Shown: one piece after another, positions 1 through 6,271 of the stretch
Numbering within the stretch: position 1 is the first letter of the stretch
Layout: each line of letters opens with the position of its first letter
Source: a virus
Length of the DNA stretch: 24,882 bases
Direction: 5' to 3' (one strand)
IMG/VR virus record: IMGVR_UViG_3300046009_000036
Span: 1-24,882 of that record
Made by a program: the position numbers and the translations under genes
Notes under the pieces: generated by a model
Databases searched by the model: none
What the model saw: only the letters and a program-made list of their open reading frames with translations
What the model was told of the DNA's origin: nothing

Positions 1-1
1 G

Positions 2-169
2 GAACAAAAGCCTCAGACAAGTAAGCCGAGTACCGTTGTAGCGTCAGCTAAGCGGAGCACGGCTCCGAAGCAAGTCAGGCTAACGACTACACAAGCAGCG
101 TTGGCAAAGAAGTTCAAACTGACTCCGGAGCAATACGCCCGCGAAGTCCTTAAATTACAAGGGAGCTGA
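2..169 (+). CDS. C-terminal fragment of a head scaffold-like protein (partial)
   Basis: An open frame enters from the left edge and ends at TGA 167-169, giving 55 residues. The first part is low-complexity and basic (Lys, Ser, Thr, Pro). The end is a compact helical segment containing KKFKLTPEQYAREVLKLQ. A charged linker followed by a short helical C-terminus is typical of capsid scaffolding proteins or the scaffold part of prohead protease fusions, whose C-terminal helix binds the coat protein. Its place three genes before the major capsid protein fits that. The assignment rests on position and composition only, since the N-terminus is missing. The next gene starts two bases after the stop, and its GGGAG ribosome-binding site lies inside this coding end. 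Confidence 0.7.
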   Translation, partial: EQKPQTSKPSTVVASAKRSTAPKQVRLTTTQAALAKKFKLTPEQYAREVLKLQGS

Positions 170-171
170 TT

Positions 172-618
172 ATGAGCGAGAACCGTCTTACTAGAGAATT
201 GGAAAACCGTGCGCAACAGGAACGCCCTAAGCAGTGGGCCCCTGCGGAAACTTTGCCGGAACCTGATAAACAGGCCGGATTTGCGTACAGGTGGATACGT
301 GTTTCGACACTAGGCACTGCTGATCCACGCAACTTGTCAGGCAAGTTACGCGAGGGTTGGGAACCCGTAAAAGTATCGGAACAACCTAAATTTAAACTGC
401 TAATCGATCCTAATAGTCGCTTTGGCGAGAATATTGAGATCGGTGGGCTGTTGTTGTGCAAGACGCCGCAAGAGTTTGTAGGACAGCGTAATGAATATTA
501 TGCGAACCAAACTCAAGCGCAGACTACTGCAATTGACAACAGCTTCATGCGAGAGAACGACGCGCGGATGCCGCTCTTTGCGGAGCGTAAATCCTCAACG
601 TCGTTTGGTAAAGGTTAA
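172..618 (+). CDS. Small head-associated protein, function unknown
   Basis: A 148-residue soluble protein with no signal peptide or membrane segment. The ATG at 172 follows a GGGAG ribosome-binding site and lies two bases after the upstream stop. The N-terminus is polar and helical (RELENRAQQERPK), the middle is mixed, and the C-terminus ends in a basic MPLFAERKSSTSFGKG segment. I recognise the general type as a protein found upstream of capsid genes in uncultured aquatic phages, but know no biochemical role. Between a scaffold-like gene and coat or decoration genes, a head-assembly or minor capsid role is the likely reading. This is inference from position. Confidence 0.75.
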   Translation: MSENRLTRELENRAQQERPKQWAPAETLPEPDKQAGFAYRWIRVSTLGTADPRNLSGKLREGWEPVKVSEQPKFKLLIDPNSRFGENIEIGGLLLCKTPQEFVGQRNEYYANQTQAQTTAIDNSFMRENDARMPLFAERKSSTSFGKG

Positions 619-641
619 TTCTTTAATTACTGGAGCTTAAT

Positions 642-1334
642 ATGGCTTATCCGACTGTAAATGCCCCTTACGGGCTAAAGCCGATCAATTTGATCGGCGG
701 TCAGGTGTTCGCGGGCCAAACTCGTGAACTCCCGATTGCAAGCAACTACGGTACCGCTATCTATAACGGCGATATCGTTCGCATCTCGGGCGCTACCATC
801 GTCAAAGAAGCAGGCACTACGACTGTCTCGGCAACGGGCATCGTGGGCGTGTTCCTTGGCTGTAGCTACACTAACCCATCCACCGGTCAAAAGCTGTTCG
901 CTAACTCGTATCCGGGTAGTGTCGTTGCTTCGGACATTCTGGCTTACGTGGCAGATGATCCTGACCAACTGTTTAAGGTTGCTGTGACTGGCGGCGCTAC
1001 CTCATCCACGATCACCCCGATCTCGGGTTCGATTCTGGGCGACAACCTCGCTATTTCGCAGCCTGCGTCGAACACCACTATTTCGGGCAATTCGAATATC
1101 GGTGCTTACGATTCTGGCTCGAACACTGACCAGTCGCTGCCACTGCGTGTCGTTGATCTCGTTCCTGAGACCACTAACGCTGCTGGTAACTACAGCGAAG
1201 TCATCGTCAAGTGGAACGCTCCGTACCCAACAGCGACTACAACCGCTGCCGGTAGCCCGCTCGTCTATACCACTACGGTAACGATTAACGGCGGCCACTC
1301 GTATCTCAACCCGACTGGTCAAGCCAGCGTATAA
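642..1334 (+). CDS. Putative capsid decoration / head structural protein
   Basis: A 230-residue protein rich in Thr, Ser, Gly, Ala and Val, with the beta-strand and turn alternation of virion surface proteins. It starts MAYPTVNAPYGLKPINLIGG; proteins with an NAPYGLKP(I/V)NLIGG start are common next to coat genes in uncultured aquatic phages. The ATG at 642 has a GGAG site about seven bases upstream. There is no membrane segment and no catalytic motif. The gene sits 12 bases before the major capsid gene, and decoration proteins are often encoded directly beside the coat gene in tailed phages. The structural role is fairly sure. The exact role (decoration, cement or minor coat) is inferred. Confidence 0.72.
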   Translation: MAYPTVNAPYGLKPINLIGGQVFAGQTRELPIASNYGTAIYNGDIVRISGATIVKEAGTTTVSATGIVGVFLGCSYTNPSTGQKLFANSYPGSVVASDILAYVADDPDQLFKVAVTGGATSSTITPISGSILGDNLAISQPASNTTISGNSNIGAYDSGSNTDQSLPLRVVDLVPETTNAAGNYSEVIVKWNAPYPTATTTAAGSPLVYTTTVTINGGHSYLNPTGQASV

Positions 1335-1346
1335 GGAGCTTAAATC

Positions 1347-2255
1347 ATGGCTATTTCACGCGCACAACTACTGAAAGAGCTGCTCCCCGGCTTGAACGCA
1401 TTGTTCGGTCTGGAGTACGCTCGTTATGGCGAAGAACACAAGGAAATCTACGAAACCGAGACTTCCGAGCGTTCGTTTGAAGAAGAAACCAAGCTGTCTG
1501 GCTTCTCAGCAGCTCCGGTGAAAAACGAAGGTTCTGCAATTGCGTACGATAATGCGCAGGAAGCATGGACTGCTCGATACAACCACGAAACCATCGCTCT
1601 GGGTTTCTCGCTGACCGAAGAGGCCATCGAAGATAACCTGTATGACAGCCTGTCGGCTCGTTATACCAAGGCGCTGGCTCGTGCTATGTCGTACACCAAG
1701 CAAGTTAAGGCGGCTAACGTCTTGAACAACGGCTTTTCCTCGTCCTATCCGGGCGGTGATAATCAGGCCCTGTTCTCGGCATCCCACCCACTCGTCTCCG
1801 GCGGCACTAACTCGAATATTCCTTCGACTCCTGCTGACTTGAACGAAACTTCGTTGGAAAACGCTGTGATTCAAATCGCTGCGTGGACTGACGAACGTGG
1901 TCTGCTGATTGCTGCTAAGCCTAAAAAGCTGATCGTCCCACCAGCTCTCCAGTTCGTTGCTACTCGTCTGTTGGAAACCGAACTCCGCGTCGGCACTAAC
2001 GACAACGACATCAACGCCCTGAAGAACAACGGTTCGATCCCAGAAGGCTATACGATTAACCACTTCTTGACCGACACAAACGCATGGTTCCTGACCACTG
2101 ACGTTCCAAACGGCATGAAGCACTTTATTCGTACGCCGCTGGCGAACTCGATGGACGGTGACTTTGACACCGGCAACGTGCGTTACAAGGCTCGTGAGCG
2201 TTACTCGTTCGGCTGGTCTGACCCGCTGGGCATGTTTGGCTCGCAAGGCGCGTAA
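1347..2255 (+). CDS. Major capsid protein, Mu gpT-like family
   Basis: A 302-residue protein with the features of the Mu gpT-like coat family (HK97 fold). It has a helical N-terminus (LLKELLPGLNALFGLEY), then an acidic stretch that would match the E-loop region. After this come GFSLTEEAIEDNLYDSLSAR, the ALARAMSYTKQVKAANVLNN helix, FSASHPLVSGGTNSN, and TDERGLLIAAKPKKLIVPP. The length and motif order match full-length family members, so it looks intact. It would form the icosahedral shell. The codon pattern is regular (TCG, GCT, AAC, CTG), as expected for a highly expressed gene. A strong intrinsic terminator starts two bases after the TAA, so coat transcripts may be produced in excess over downstream genes. 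Confidence 0.9.
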   Translation: MAISRAQLLKELLPGLNALFGLEYARYGEEHKEIYETETSERSFEEETKLSGFSAAPVKNEGSAIAYDNAQEAWTARYNHETIALGFSLTEEAIEDNLYDSLSARYTKALARAMSYTKQVKAANVLNNGFSSSYPGGDNQALFSASHPLVSGGTNSNIPSTPADLNETSLENAVIQIAAWTDERGLLIAAKPKKLIVPPALQFVATRLLETELRVGTNDNDINALKNNGSIPEGYTINHFLTDTNAWFLTTDVPNGMKHFIRTPLANSMDGDFDTGNVRYKARERYSFGWSDPLGMFGSQGA

Positions 2256-2256
2256 T

Positions 2257-2285
2257 AAAAAGGGGGGCTTTACGCCCCCCTTTTT
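2257..2285 (+). terminator. Intrinsic terminator after the major capsid gene
   Basis: A perfect 12-bp stem: AAAAAGGGGGGC (2257-2268), loop TTTAC (2269-2273), and GCCCCCCTTTTT (2274-2285). The six G-C pairs followed by T5 are a textbook Rho-independent terminator. The A-run on the left would also make it work, more weakly, on the opposite strand. It starts two bases after the coat stop and is the only convincing terminator I found in the window. Partial read-through would supply the downstream genes, or a promoter must lie between here and 2388. Confidence 0.93.
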
Positions 2286-2387
2286 GTAGTATATAAAGGC
2301 AGTAATTCCGGGATTTATCCGGCACGTCAAACAGGCTCCCGGCCTGACTTCATGCAGATTGACGCGCCTAACCGCATGAGGAAAAAC
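2286..2387 (+). promoter_or_regulatory. Non-coding leader between terminator and next gene, with two small hairpins
   Basis: About 100 bases separate the terminator from the ATG at 2388, the longest non-coding gap in the window. It contains AT-rich TATATAAAG (2290-2298), a possible -10-like element without a convincing -35. It also has a CCGG/CCGG hairpin (2308-2322) and a CAGGC/GCCTG hairpin (2332-2346). The frame of the next gene stays open through the whole leader, with in-frame ATGs at 2352 and 2376. However, only the ATG at 2388 has a good GAGGA site (2378-2382, five-base spacing). A promoter or mRNA leader element is plausible but not proven. Confidence 0.4.
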
Positions 2388-2852
2388 ATGGCTCTTTCTA
2401 CCACCCAAAGTATTTGGCGTTCGGGCGGCGGCGACACGACTCGCACCGCGTATTGTGGTTCTGGCCTTATGGCTGCACAGTTCTACATCGCTGATGCTTC
2501 CCCAGCTACTGCTGGCACCAACGTCAAAGTCTCGTCTGCTTCGGGCGCAGCAAACCTCATTCTCCCGTCTGGCGCTGTTATCGTTTCTATTTCGGTAACT
2601 GATGCTGGTGCTGGTACTTGCGATATTGGCGCAACCGGCTACACCTCTGGCACGGTTGACAACAACTTCTTCGCTTCTGCGCTGGACGTATCTGCTGTCG
2701 GCACCACTTCGATTGGCTCGGTTGTGACAGGCGCGGCGCTGACAGAAATGTCGTATGTGACCGTGACCGACAATACTTCGGCCTCGGGCACTGTGGCTGG
2801 CGTAATCACTTACTTCGTCACCGATCCGCTGGTTGGTCAGCAGAACGTCTAA
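2388..2852 (+). CDS. Small beta-rich virion protein
   Basis: A 154-residue protein starting MALSTTQSIWRSGGGD. I chose ATG 2388 over upstream in-frame ATGs at 2352 and 2376 because GAGGA lies five bases before it. The sequence is rich in Ala, Gly, Thr, Ser and Val, with alternating beta-type segments (GAVIVSISVTDAGAGTCDIG, VTGAALTEMSYVTVTDN). It has no enzyme motif and no membrane segment. It is the first gene after the terminator and leader, so its transcription may be set separately from the coat gene. A head decoration or head-fibre role is likely from composition and position. The family is familiar from uncultured aquatic phages, but its function is not known to me. Confidence 0.72.
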   Translation: MALSTTQSIWRSGGGDTTRTAYCGSGLMAAQFYIADASPATAGTNVKVSSASGAANLILPSGAVIVSISVTDAGAGTCDIGATGYTSGTVDNNFFASALDVSAVGTTSIGSVVTGAALTEMSYVTVTDNTSASGTVAGVITYFVTDPLVGQQNV

Positions 2853-2866
2853 TTGAGGAGCCTGTT

Positions 2867-3355
2867 ATGGCGATGCAATACGACGTAAAGTCATTCCACG
2901 CGACAAGCTCTTCGCTTGCGTACGCGGATCGTACCCGGCTGAAGGGCGTAGTTATATCGCCCTCAACTTCGACGACGTTTAACTCATGTGTGGTTGATAC
3001 ACAGGGGGCGTTGTCGGGTACGTATGATATTCCGGGGTCAACGACTTGTACCGTTACCATCGCTAATCATGGGCTGTCGAACGGCGATACGGTTGGACTT
3101 AACTTTACGACTGGTACGGCAGTAGACGATTCGTATACGGTATCAAACGTAACAACGAACACGTTTACTATAACCACGGCGAGTTTGACCACGAGCGGCA
3201 ATGTGACGATGTACCCAAAAGTACTTGTCGAGCTGGATTGTTCTTCGGGTACGGCGTTTTACACGTTGATACCGGGCGAAGGCATTCTTGCGCAGGGCGG
3301 TCTGTTTTGCTTGTTGCCGTCTACCACGATAACGATGACTATTTTCTACGGGTAG
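2867..3355 (+). CDS. Structural protein with NHGL-type beta domain, paralogue 1
   Basis: A 162-residue protein with three visible parts. The N-terminal part includes the YDVKSFHATSS segment. A central beta domain (about 60-115) has TVTIANHGLSNGDTVGLNF, then GTAVDDSYTVSNVTTNTFTI and TTSGNVTM. The C-terminal part carries LIPGEGILAQGGLF and ends in TIFYG. The central pattern (NHGL, G-D, Y-x-V, N-T-F-T-I) is a small beta-sandwich-like module widespread in phage structural proteins and sometimes annotated as FCCH-like. ATG 2867 follows GAGGAG (2855-2860). The next gene is a full-length paralogue with the same layout, so the pair is an ancient tandem duplication. A virion surface or neck role is inferred. 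Confidence 0.72.
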   Translation: MAMQYDVKSFHATSSSLAYADRTRLKGVVISPSTSTTFNSCVVDTQGALSGTYDIPGSTTCTVTIANHGLSNGDTVGLNFTTGTAVDDSYTVSNVTTNTFTITTASLTTSGNVTMYPKVLVELDCSSGTAFYTLIPGEGILAQGGLFCLLPSTTITMTIFYG

Positions 3356-3359
3356 CGCC

Positions 3360-3851
3360 ATGATGCAAACAGACGTTAAGTCCGCCCGTGCAGCAAGTAC
3401 AGGACTGCTGGTAACGCAGGCCCCAGCGCGTTTGAAGTCGATTACGGTGACAAGTGCGACTGTGTCTACGAGAAGTACCTGTGTATGCGACCCGGTAGAA
3501 CAGAAGTCTGGCACCTACAGCCGTACAAGCCCAAGTGCCACAATCACAGTCACAATAGTAAACCACGGCCTTGAGACTGGGGATCGGGTGTTTCTGGACT
3601 TCACGTCAGGGACAGCACGGGATGGCGCGTACACAATTACAAAGACGGGCGACGACACGTTTACTTGTGCAGATGCGCCGACTACGACTACTAGTGGCAA
3701 CGTCACGATGTACAGCAGTATTGCTTTAGAGATCACTACTTTTAATACGGTTGGCTTGCCTATCTTGATTCCGGGCGAAGGCATCTACTGCCCTAACGGT
3801 ATCTTTGTGGGTTGTGGCTCATCGGTAACTGCGACGGTGTTCTATGGCTAA
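3360..3851 (+). CDS. Structural protein with NHGL-type beta domain, paralogue 2
   Basis: A 163-residue paralogue of the preceding gene. It shares the N-terminal T/YDVKS motif, the central domain at about 61-118 (TITVTIVNHGLETGDRVFLD, FTSGTARDGAYTI, TTTSGNVTMY), the C-terminal LIPGEGIYCPNGIF, and the final TVFYG. Overall identity by eye is moderate, so the duplication is old. The start is one of two adjacent ATGs (3360 or 3363), four bases after the upstream stop, with no strong ribosome-binding site, which suggests translational coupling. Its 3' end overlaps the next gene by eight bases. It has extra cysteines (CVC at 41-43, and 144 and 152) not all shared with paralogue 1. It probably assembles with or beside its partner in the virion. 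Confidence 0.72.
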   Translation: MMQTDVKSARAASTGLLVTQAPARLKSITVTSATVSTRSTCVCDPVEQKSGTYSRTSPSATITVTIVNHGLETGDRVFLDFTSGTARDGAYTITKTGDDTFTCADAPTTTTSGNVTMYSSIALEITTFNTVGLPILIPGEGIYCPNGIFVGCGSSVTATVFYG

Positions 3852-4098
3852 GACTCCAGCATGGCAGCGCAAGGAAGGTAAGTCTGAGAAGGGCGGCTTG
3901 AACGCCAAAGGACGTGCCTCGTATAACGCAGCTAATCCGGGTAAGCCCGGTCTAAAAGCCCCACAGCCGGAAGGCGGGGCTAGGAAGAAGTCATTCTGTG
4001 CCCGGATGTCAGGGATGAAGAAGAAGCTGACTTCGTCTAAGACCGCGAACGACCCGAACAGCCGTATTAATAAAAGTTTAAGGGCGTGGAAGTGTTGA
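3844..4098 (+). CDS. Small basic protein, DUF6321-like
   Basis: An 84-residue, strongly basic protein. The stretch KGGLNAKGRASYNAANPGKP followed by GLKAPQPEGGARKKSFCARM matches what I recall of the DUF6321 family, which is known from phages and has no established function. It ends ANDPNSRINKSLRAWKC, so its last residue is cysteine. It overlaps the preceding gene by eight bases. Bases GGAAG in its Trp-Lys codons (4088-4092) form the ribosome-binding site of the next gene. It opens the block of small basic proteins that runs to 7237. Nucleic-acid binding is a natural guess from charge, but no fold or motif proves it. Confidence 0.8.
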   Translation: MAKTPAWQRKEGKSEKGGLNAKGRASYNAANPGKPGLKAPQPEGGARKKSFCARMSGMKKKLTSSKTANDPNSRINKSLRAWKC

Positions 4099-4100
4099 CT

Positions 4101-4349
4101 ATGGACTTAGCATTCGTTTGGAACGGCGCGCTATCGCTATTTGTGGGCTTGTTTGCATACATCGCCCATGAGAAGTTTTCTGAGTTGGCACGTATCACGA
4201 TTCTTTTGAACAAGACTCGTGAGGAAATTGCACGGGATAATGTAACGCAAGCAGAAGTAGACCGTATTACCGATCACATAGATCAGCGATTCAACCGGTT
4301 GGAGACCAAGATAGACCAACTAATTGAGTCTCAGCGGAGAATGTTATGA
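4101..4349 (+). CDS. Small membrane-anchored coiled-coil protein
   Basis: An 82-residue protein. I prefer ATG 4101 over the in-frame GTG at 4086 because GGAAG (4088-4092) lies eight bases before it, and 4101 is two bases after the upstream stop. Residues about 5-22 (FVWNGALSLFVGLFAYIA) form one membrane segment. The remainder is a charged heptad-like helix (RITDHIDQRFNRLETKIDQL) that probably forms a coiled coil. Its TGA overlaps the next ATG (ATGA). One transmembrane helix plus a coiled coil is also seen in small lysis, superinfection or virion membrane proteins, but nothing here picks one of these. It lies away from the lysis genes. Unlike its neighbours it does not end in cysteine. Confidence 0.7.
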   Translation: MDLAFVWNGALSLFVGLFAYIAHEKFSELARITILLNKTREEIARDNVTQAEVDRITDHIDQRFNRLETKIDQLIESQRRML

Positions 4350-5086
4350 GAAAGAAGACTAGGAAATTCGCCAGTGGCGGCGACATCCTGAACACCATAG
4401 GTGCAGGGATGCTCGGCTATGCTCTGTATAAGAAGTTAAAGGGCGAAGACAAAGACGAGAAAAAGCCAGAAGCTGTAGGCGGTGCTGGTCGTCGTCCTAG
4501 AACTATTGAAGAACAGATTGGTCGTAAGGCTGAGCCGAAGGCGGAAACGAAAGAAGAATATCTTGAGAAGCGTGGTGCTAAGCCCTTGCAAGAAACCGGC
4601 ACGCGCGAGAACCCTCTTTATAAAGAGGACGAGGATAAGCCTAAACCCGCGCCTAAAAAAGTAACGCCAAAGGCTGAAAAGACAAAGAATGTAACTCCCG
4701 CTGCGCAAGACACTTCAGGCGAAGCACCAGCAAAACTTGGGTCACAAGGCAATTTTAAATTTAGTTCCAAAAATTTTGCCCCAAAAGGTACTCAATCTGT
4801 TGGCGAAACTCTTGGCATGGTAAAGCCGGGTGAAGCTAAAGGAACACAGACTCTTGGTGAGCGTATCAAGGGCACTATGGATTCGGCTGGTAAAAGCGTG
4901 GTGCGTACCCCGCAACAGCGTATGGCTGATGCCGCAAGGGAAGTTGAAGAGCGTCGCAAGAAAGAGTCTGGTATGAGGCGCGGTGGCGCAGTTAAGAAGT
5001 ACGCGTCCGGCGGTTCAGTAGGTTCAGCATCTAAGCGTGCTGATGGTATCGCACAACGTGGCAAAACCAAAGGAAGGATTTGCTAA
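4346..5086 (+). CDS. Basic low-complexity protein with C-terminal ADGIAQRGKTKGRIC tag
   Basis: A 246-residue protein with a short hydrophobic N-terminal helix (about 13-28, DILNTIGAGMLGYALY). A long, highly charged Lys/Glu/Pro-rich disordered middle follows, then a helical stretch (QQRMADAAREVEERRKKESG). The C-terminus reads GGAVKKYASGGSVGSASKRA and runs straight into the tag. The only cysteine is the last residue. It starts by ATGA overlap with the previous gene and ends by TAATG overlap with the next. The codons for KGR in the tag contain GGAAGG (5072-5077), which serves as the next gene's ribosome-binding site. Function is unknown. The layout suggests a membrane- or capsid-associated flexible protein whose tag is the functional end. 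Confidence 0.75.
   Translation: MRKKTRKFASGGDILNTIGAGMLGYALYKKLKGEDKDEKKPEAVGGAGRRPRTIEEQIGRKAEPKAETKEEYLEKRGAKPLQETGTRENPLYKEDEDKPKPAPKKVTPKAEKTKNVTPAAQDTSGEAPAKLGSQGNFKFSSKNFAPKGTQSVGETLGMVKPGEAKGTQTLGERIKGTMDSAGKSVVRTPQQRMADAAREVEERRKKESGMRRGGAVKKYASGGSVGSASKRADGIAQRGKTKGRIC
5039..5083 (+). repeat. Protein-level repeat: 15-residue C-terminal tag, copy 1
   Basis: Codes ADGIAQRGKTKGRIC directly before TAA. It is identical in amino acids to copies at 5257-5301 and 5796-5840. Twelve of the 15 codons differ synonymously in at least one of the three copies, so the identity is kept at protein level. Confidence 0.9.
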
Positions 5087-5304
5087 TGGCTAAGCAAGAT
5101 AATCGTCGTCCGAAGGGCGATACAGGTGTGGCTGAAATTTATACCGCAGATAAGGGCAACCCACCGCCTGACCCGGATATGGGTTCGGTGAAAGGCGCTA
5201 AGCCAGTCGCTCCTGCTACCCCTACAAAGAAAGCTAAGGGTGGCTACGTCCGTGCAGCGGACGGCATTGCCCAGCGGGGCAAGACCAAAGGGAGAATTTG
5301 CTAA
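5086..5304 (+). CDS. Small basic protein with ADGIAQRGKTKGRIC tag
   Basis: A 72-residue protein that overlaps its upstream neighbour by one base (TAATG). The upstream in-frame TTG at 5080 is less likely than ATG 5086, which has GGAAGG eight bases before it. The first 50 residues are polar and Pro/Lys-rich with no predicted fold. The end is KKAKGGYV plus RA and the 15-residue tag. Cysteine occurs only as the last residue. It is the shortest tagged protein, almost a minimal carrier of the tag, and so the simplest member for testing what the tag does. Function unknown. Confidence 0.72.
   Translation: MAKQDNRRPKGDTGVAEIYTADKGNPPPDPDMGSVKGAKPVAPATPTKKAKGGYVRAADGIAQRGKTKGRIC
5257..5301 (+). repeat. 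Protein-level repeat: 15-residue C-terminal tag, copy 2
   Basis: Codes ADGIAQRGKTKGRIC before TAA. Codon choices (gcg gac ggc att, and cgg for the first Arg) differ widely from copies 1 and 3. GGGAG inside it (5290-5294) precedes the next ATG by nine bases. Confidence 0.9.
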
Positions 5305-5843
5305 TGAAAGAGAAACTACACTACGACGACAAGGGCTCTACTTTTAAAGAAGCCTTTGCCGAAGCCCGCAAAGAGGGCAAGAAGAGCTTTGAGTGGAATG
5401 GTGAGAAGTACAACACCAAGCTGAAAGAAAAAGATAAAGGTCCTGATGAGTCCGAGCGTCCGGCTAGTAAAAAGGACGAGGACGAGGGCGAAACTAAAAA
5501 GCCAACCAATCGTGGTACGGCAGCGGCTCTTGCTGGTACGGGTGTGGCTCTTGGTGCGGCAGCAGCACTTAGCGGCATGAGGAAGTCTGAGCAGGATCGT
5601 AAAGAACGCGCCAGTAAACCCCCTGTTAGTGGGGCTGGCAAAATGGCAGGTTCTAGTCTAAGAGACCCTTATTCTATGAATCTTGGCAGTGATCTAGACC
5701 CTAAAAGAACCATGCGTGGTAACAAACGTATGGGGATTGATAGCCGTGATGTAGAGTTTAAGAAGGGCGGTAAGGTGTCTTCGGCTTCTAATCGCGCAGA
5801 TGGTATTGCCCAGCGTGGTAAGACCAAGGGAAGGATTTGCTGA
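5304..5843 (+). CDS. Basic protein with hydrophobic middle segment and ADGIAQRGKTKGRIC tag
   Basis: A 179-residue protein in three parts. The N-terminal 1-45 looks folded (FKEAFAEARKEGKKSFEWNG, then EKYNTKLKE). A charged linker is followed by a small-residue hydrophobic segment at about 71-91 (GTAAALAGTGVALGAAAALS) that could cross or lie in a membrane. The polar C-terminal part ends KKGGKVSSASNR and the tag. The only cysteine is the last residue. ATG 5304 overlaps the upstream stop by one base, with GGGAG nine bases before it. The N-terminal motif is familiar from uncultured aquatic phages as a short stand-alone domain. Its fusion here to the tag supports a modular reading: different bodies, same tail. 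Function unknown. Confidence 0.73.
   Translation: MKEKLHYDDKGSTFKEAFAEARKEGKKSFEWNGEKYNTKLKEKDKGPDESERPASKKDEDEGETKKPTNRGTAAALAGTGVALGAAAALSGMRKSEQDRKERASKPPVSGAGKMAGSSLRDPYSMNLGSDLDPKRTMRGNKRMGIDSRDVEFKKGGKVSSASNRADGIAQRGKTKGRIC
5796..5840 (+). repeat. Protein-level repeat: 15-residue C-terminal tag, copy 3
   Basis: Codes ADGIAQRGKTKGRIC before TGA. The preceding residues (GGKVSSASNR) also match the lead-in of copy 1 (GGSVGSASKR). GGAAGG inside it lies eight bases before the next ATG. Confidence 0.9.
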
Positions 5844-6271
5844 TGCCAGCTAAATCTGCCAAGCAAGAAAGATTCATGCAAGCAGTAGCGAATAACCCGA
5901 AGTTCGCAAAGAAGGTTGGCGTCCCTGTAACCGTGGGACAAGAGTTTACTAAATCAGGAGGCGGTATGGCATCGAAAATGAATCCCGGCATGATGGCAAT
6001 GATGAAGAAAAAAGCAGGCGCTAAGAAAATGGCGATGGGTGGCTACGCTTCTGGCGGTATGCCGATGGTCATGAAGGATGGTCAGAAAGTGCCAGCTTTT
6101 GCTGCTGATGGTAAGGGCAAGATGGCAAAAGGCGGCATGACTGCATCAAAGATGGGCGCTGTTAAGACTGCTGCTCCTAGCCGTGATGGCGTTGCTATGA
6201 AAGGCAAAACCAAAGGCAAGCAGGTCGTAATGGCTGGCAACAAACGCATGAACAAAGGCGGGTACTGCTAA
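5843..6271 (+). CDS. Basic Met/Gly/Lys-rich protein with a diverged internal copy of the tag
   Basis: A 142-residue protein starting at ATG 5843 (TGATG overlap, GGAAGG eight bases upstream). The N-terminal 45 residues look folded (AKQERFMQAVANNPKFAKKV, then GVPVTVGQEF). The remainder is repetitive, with Met-rich and KGG/YASGG elements. Near the end SRDGVAMKGKTKGKQ (6179-6220) aligns with the shared tag, but here it is internal. About 15 more residues follow, ending NKGGYC. The only cysteine is again the last residue. It overlaps the next ATG by one base. High Met and Lys content with Gly linkers suggests a flexible, nucleic-acid- or membrane-touching protein. No family function is known to me. 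Confidence 0.72.
   Translation: MPAKSAKQERFMQAVANNPKFAKKVGVPVTVGQEFTKSGGGMASKMNPGMMAMMKKKAGAKKMAMGGYASGGMPMVMKDGQKVPAFAADGKGKMAKGGMTASKMGAVKTAAPSRDGVAMKGKTKGKQVVMAGNKRMNKGGYC
6179..6220 (+). repeat. Diverged internal copy of the tag
   Basis: Codes SRDGVAMKGKTKGKQ-type sequence. It keeps the DG-(I/V)-A-x-(R/K)-GKTKG core of the tag, but is followed by 15 further residues instead of RIC and a stop. Confidence 0.7.

Noticed and set aside
2290-2298. TATATAAAG as a promoter -10 element
   Set aside because: No -35 element lies at proper distance, since the terminator stem occupies that position. It is kept only as a possibility in the leader entry.
1506-2408. Long open frame of 300 codons on the - strand opposite the major capsid gene
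   Set aside because: It is antisense to a clear capsid gene and crosses the terminator and leader. Its composition follows from the regular codon use of the coat gene, and there is no ribosome-binding site or family likeness.
4482-4664. Alternative + strand frame inside the tagged gene at 4346
   Set aside because: It is out of frame in a Lys/Glu-rich gene, has no ribosome-binding site, and shows only Arg/Val-rich shadow composition.
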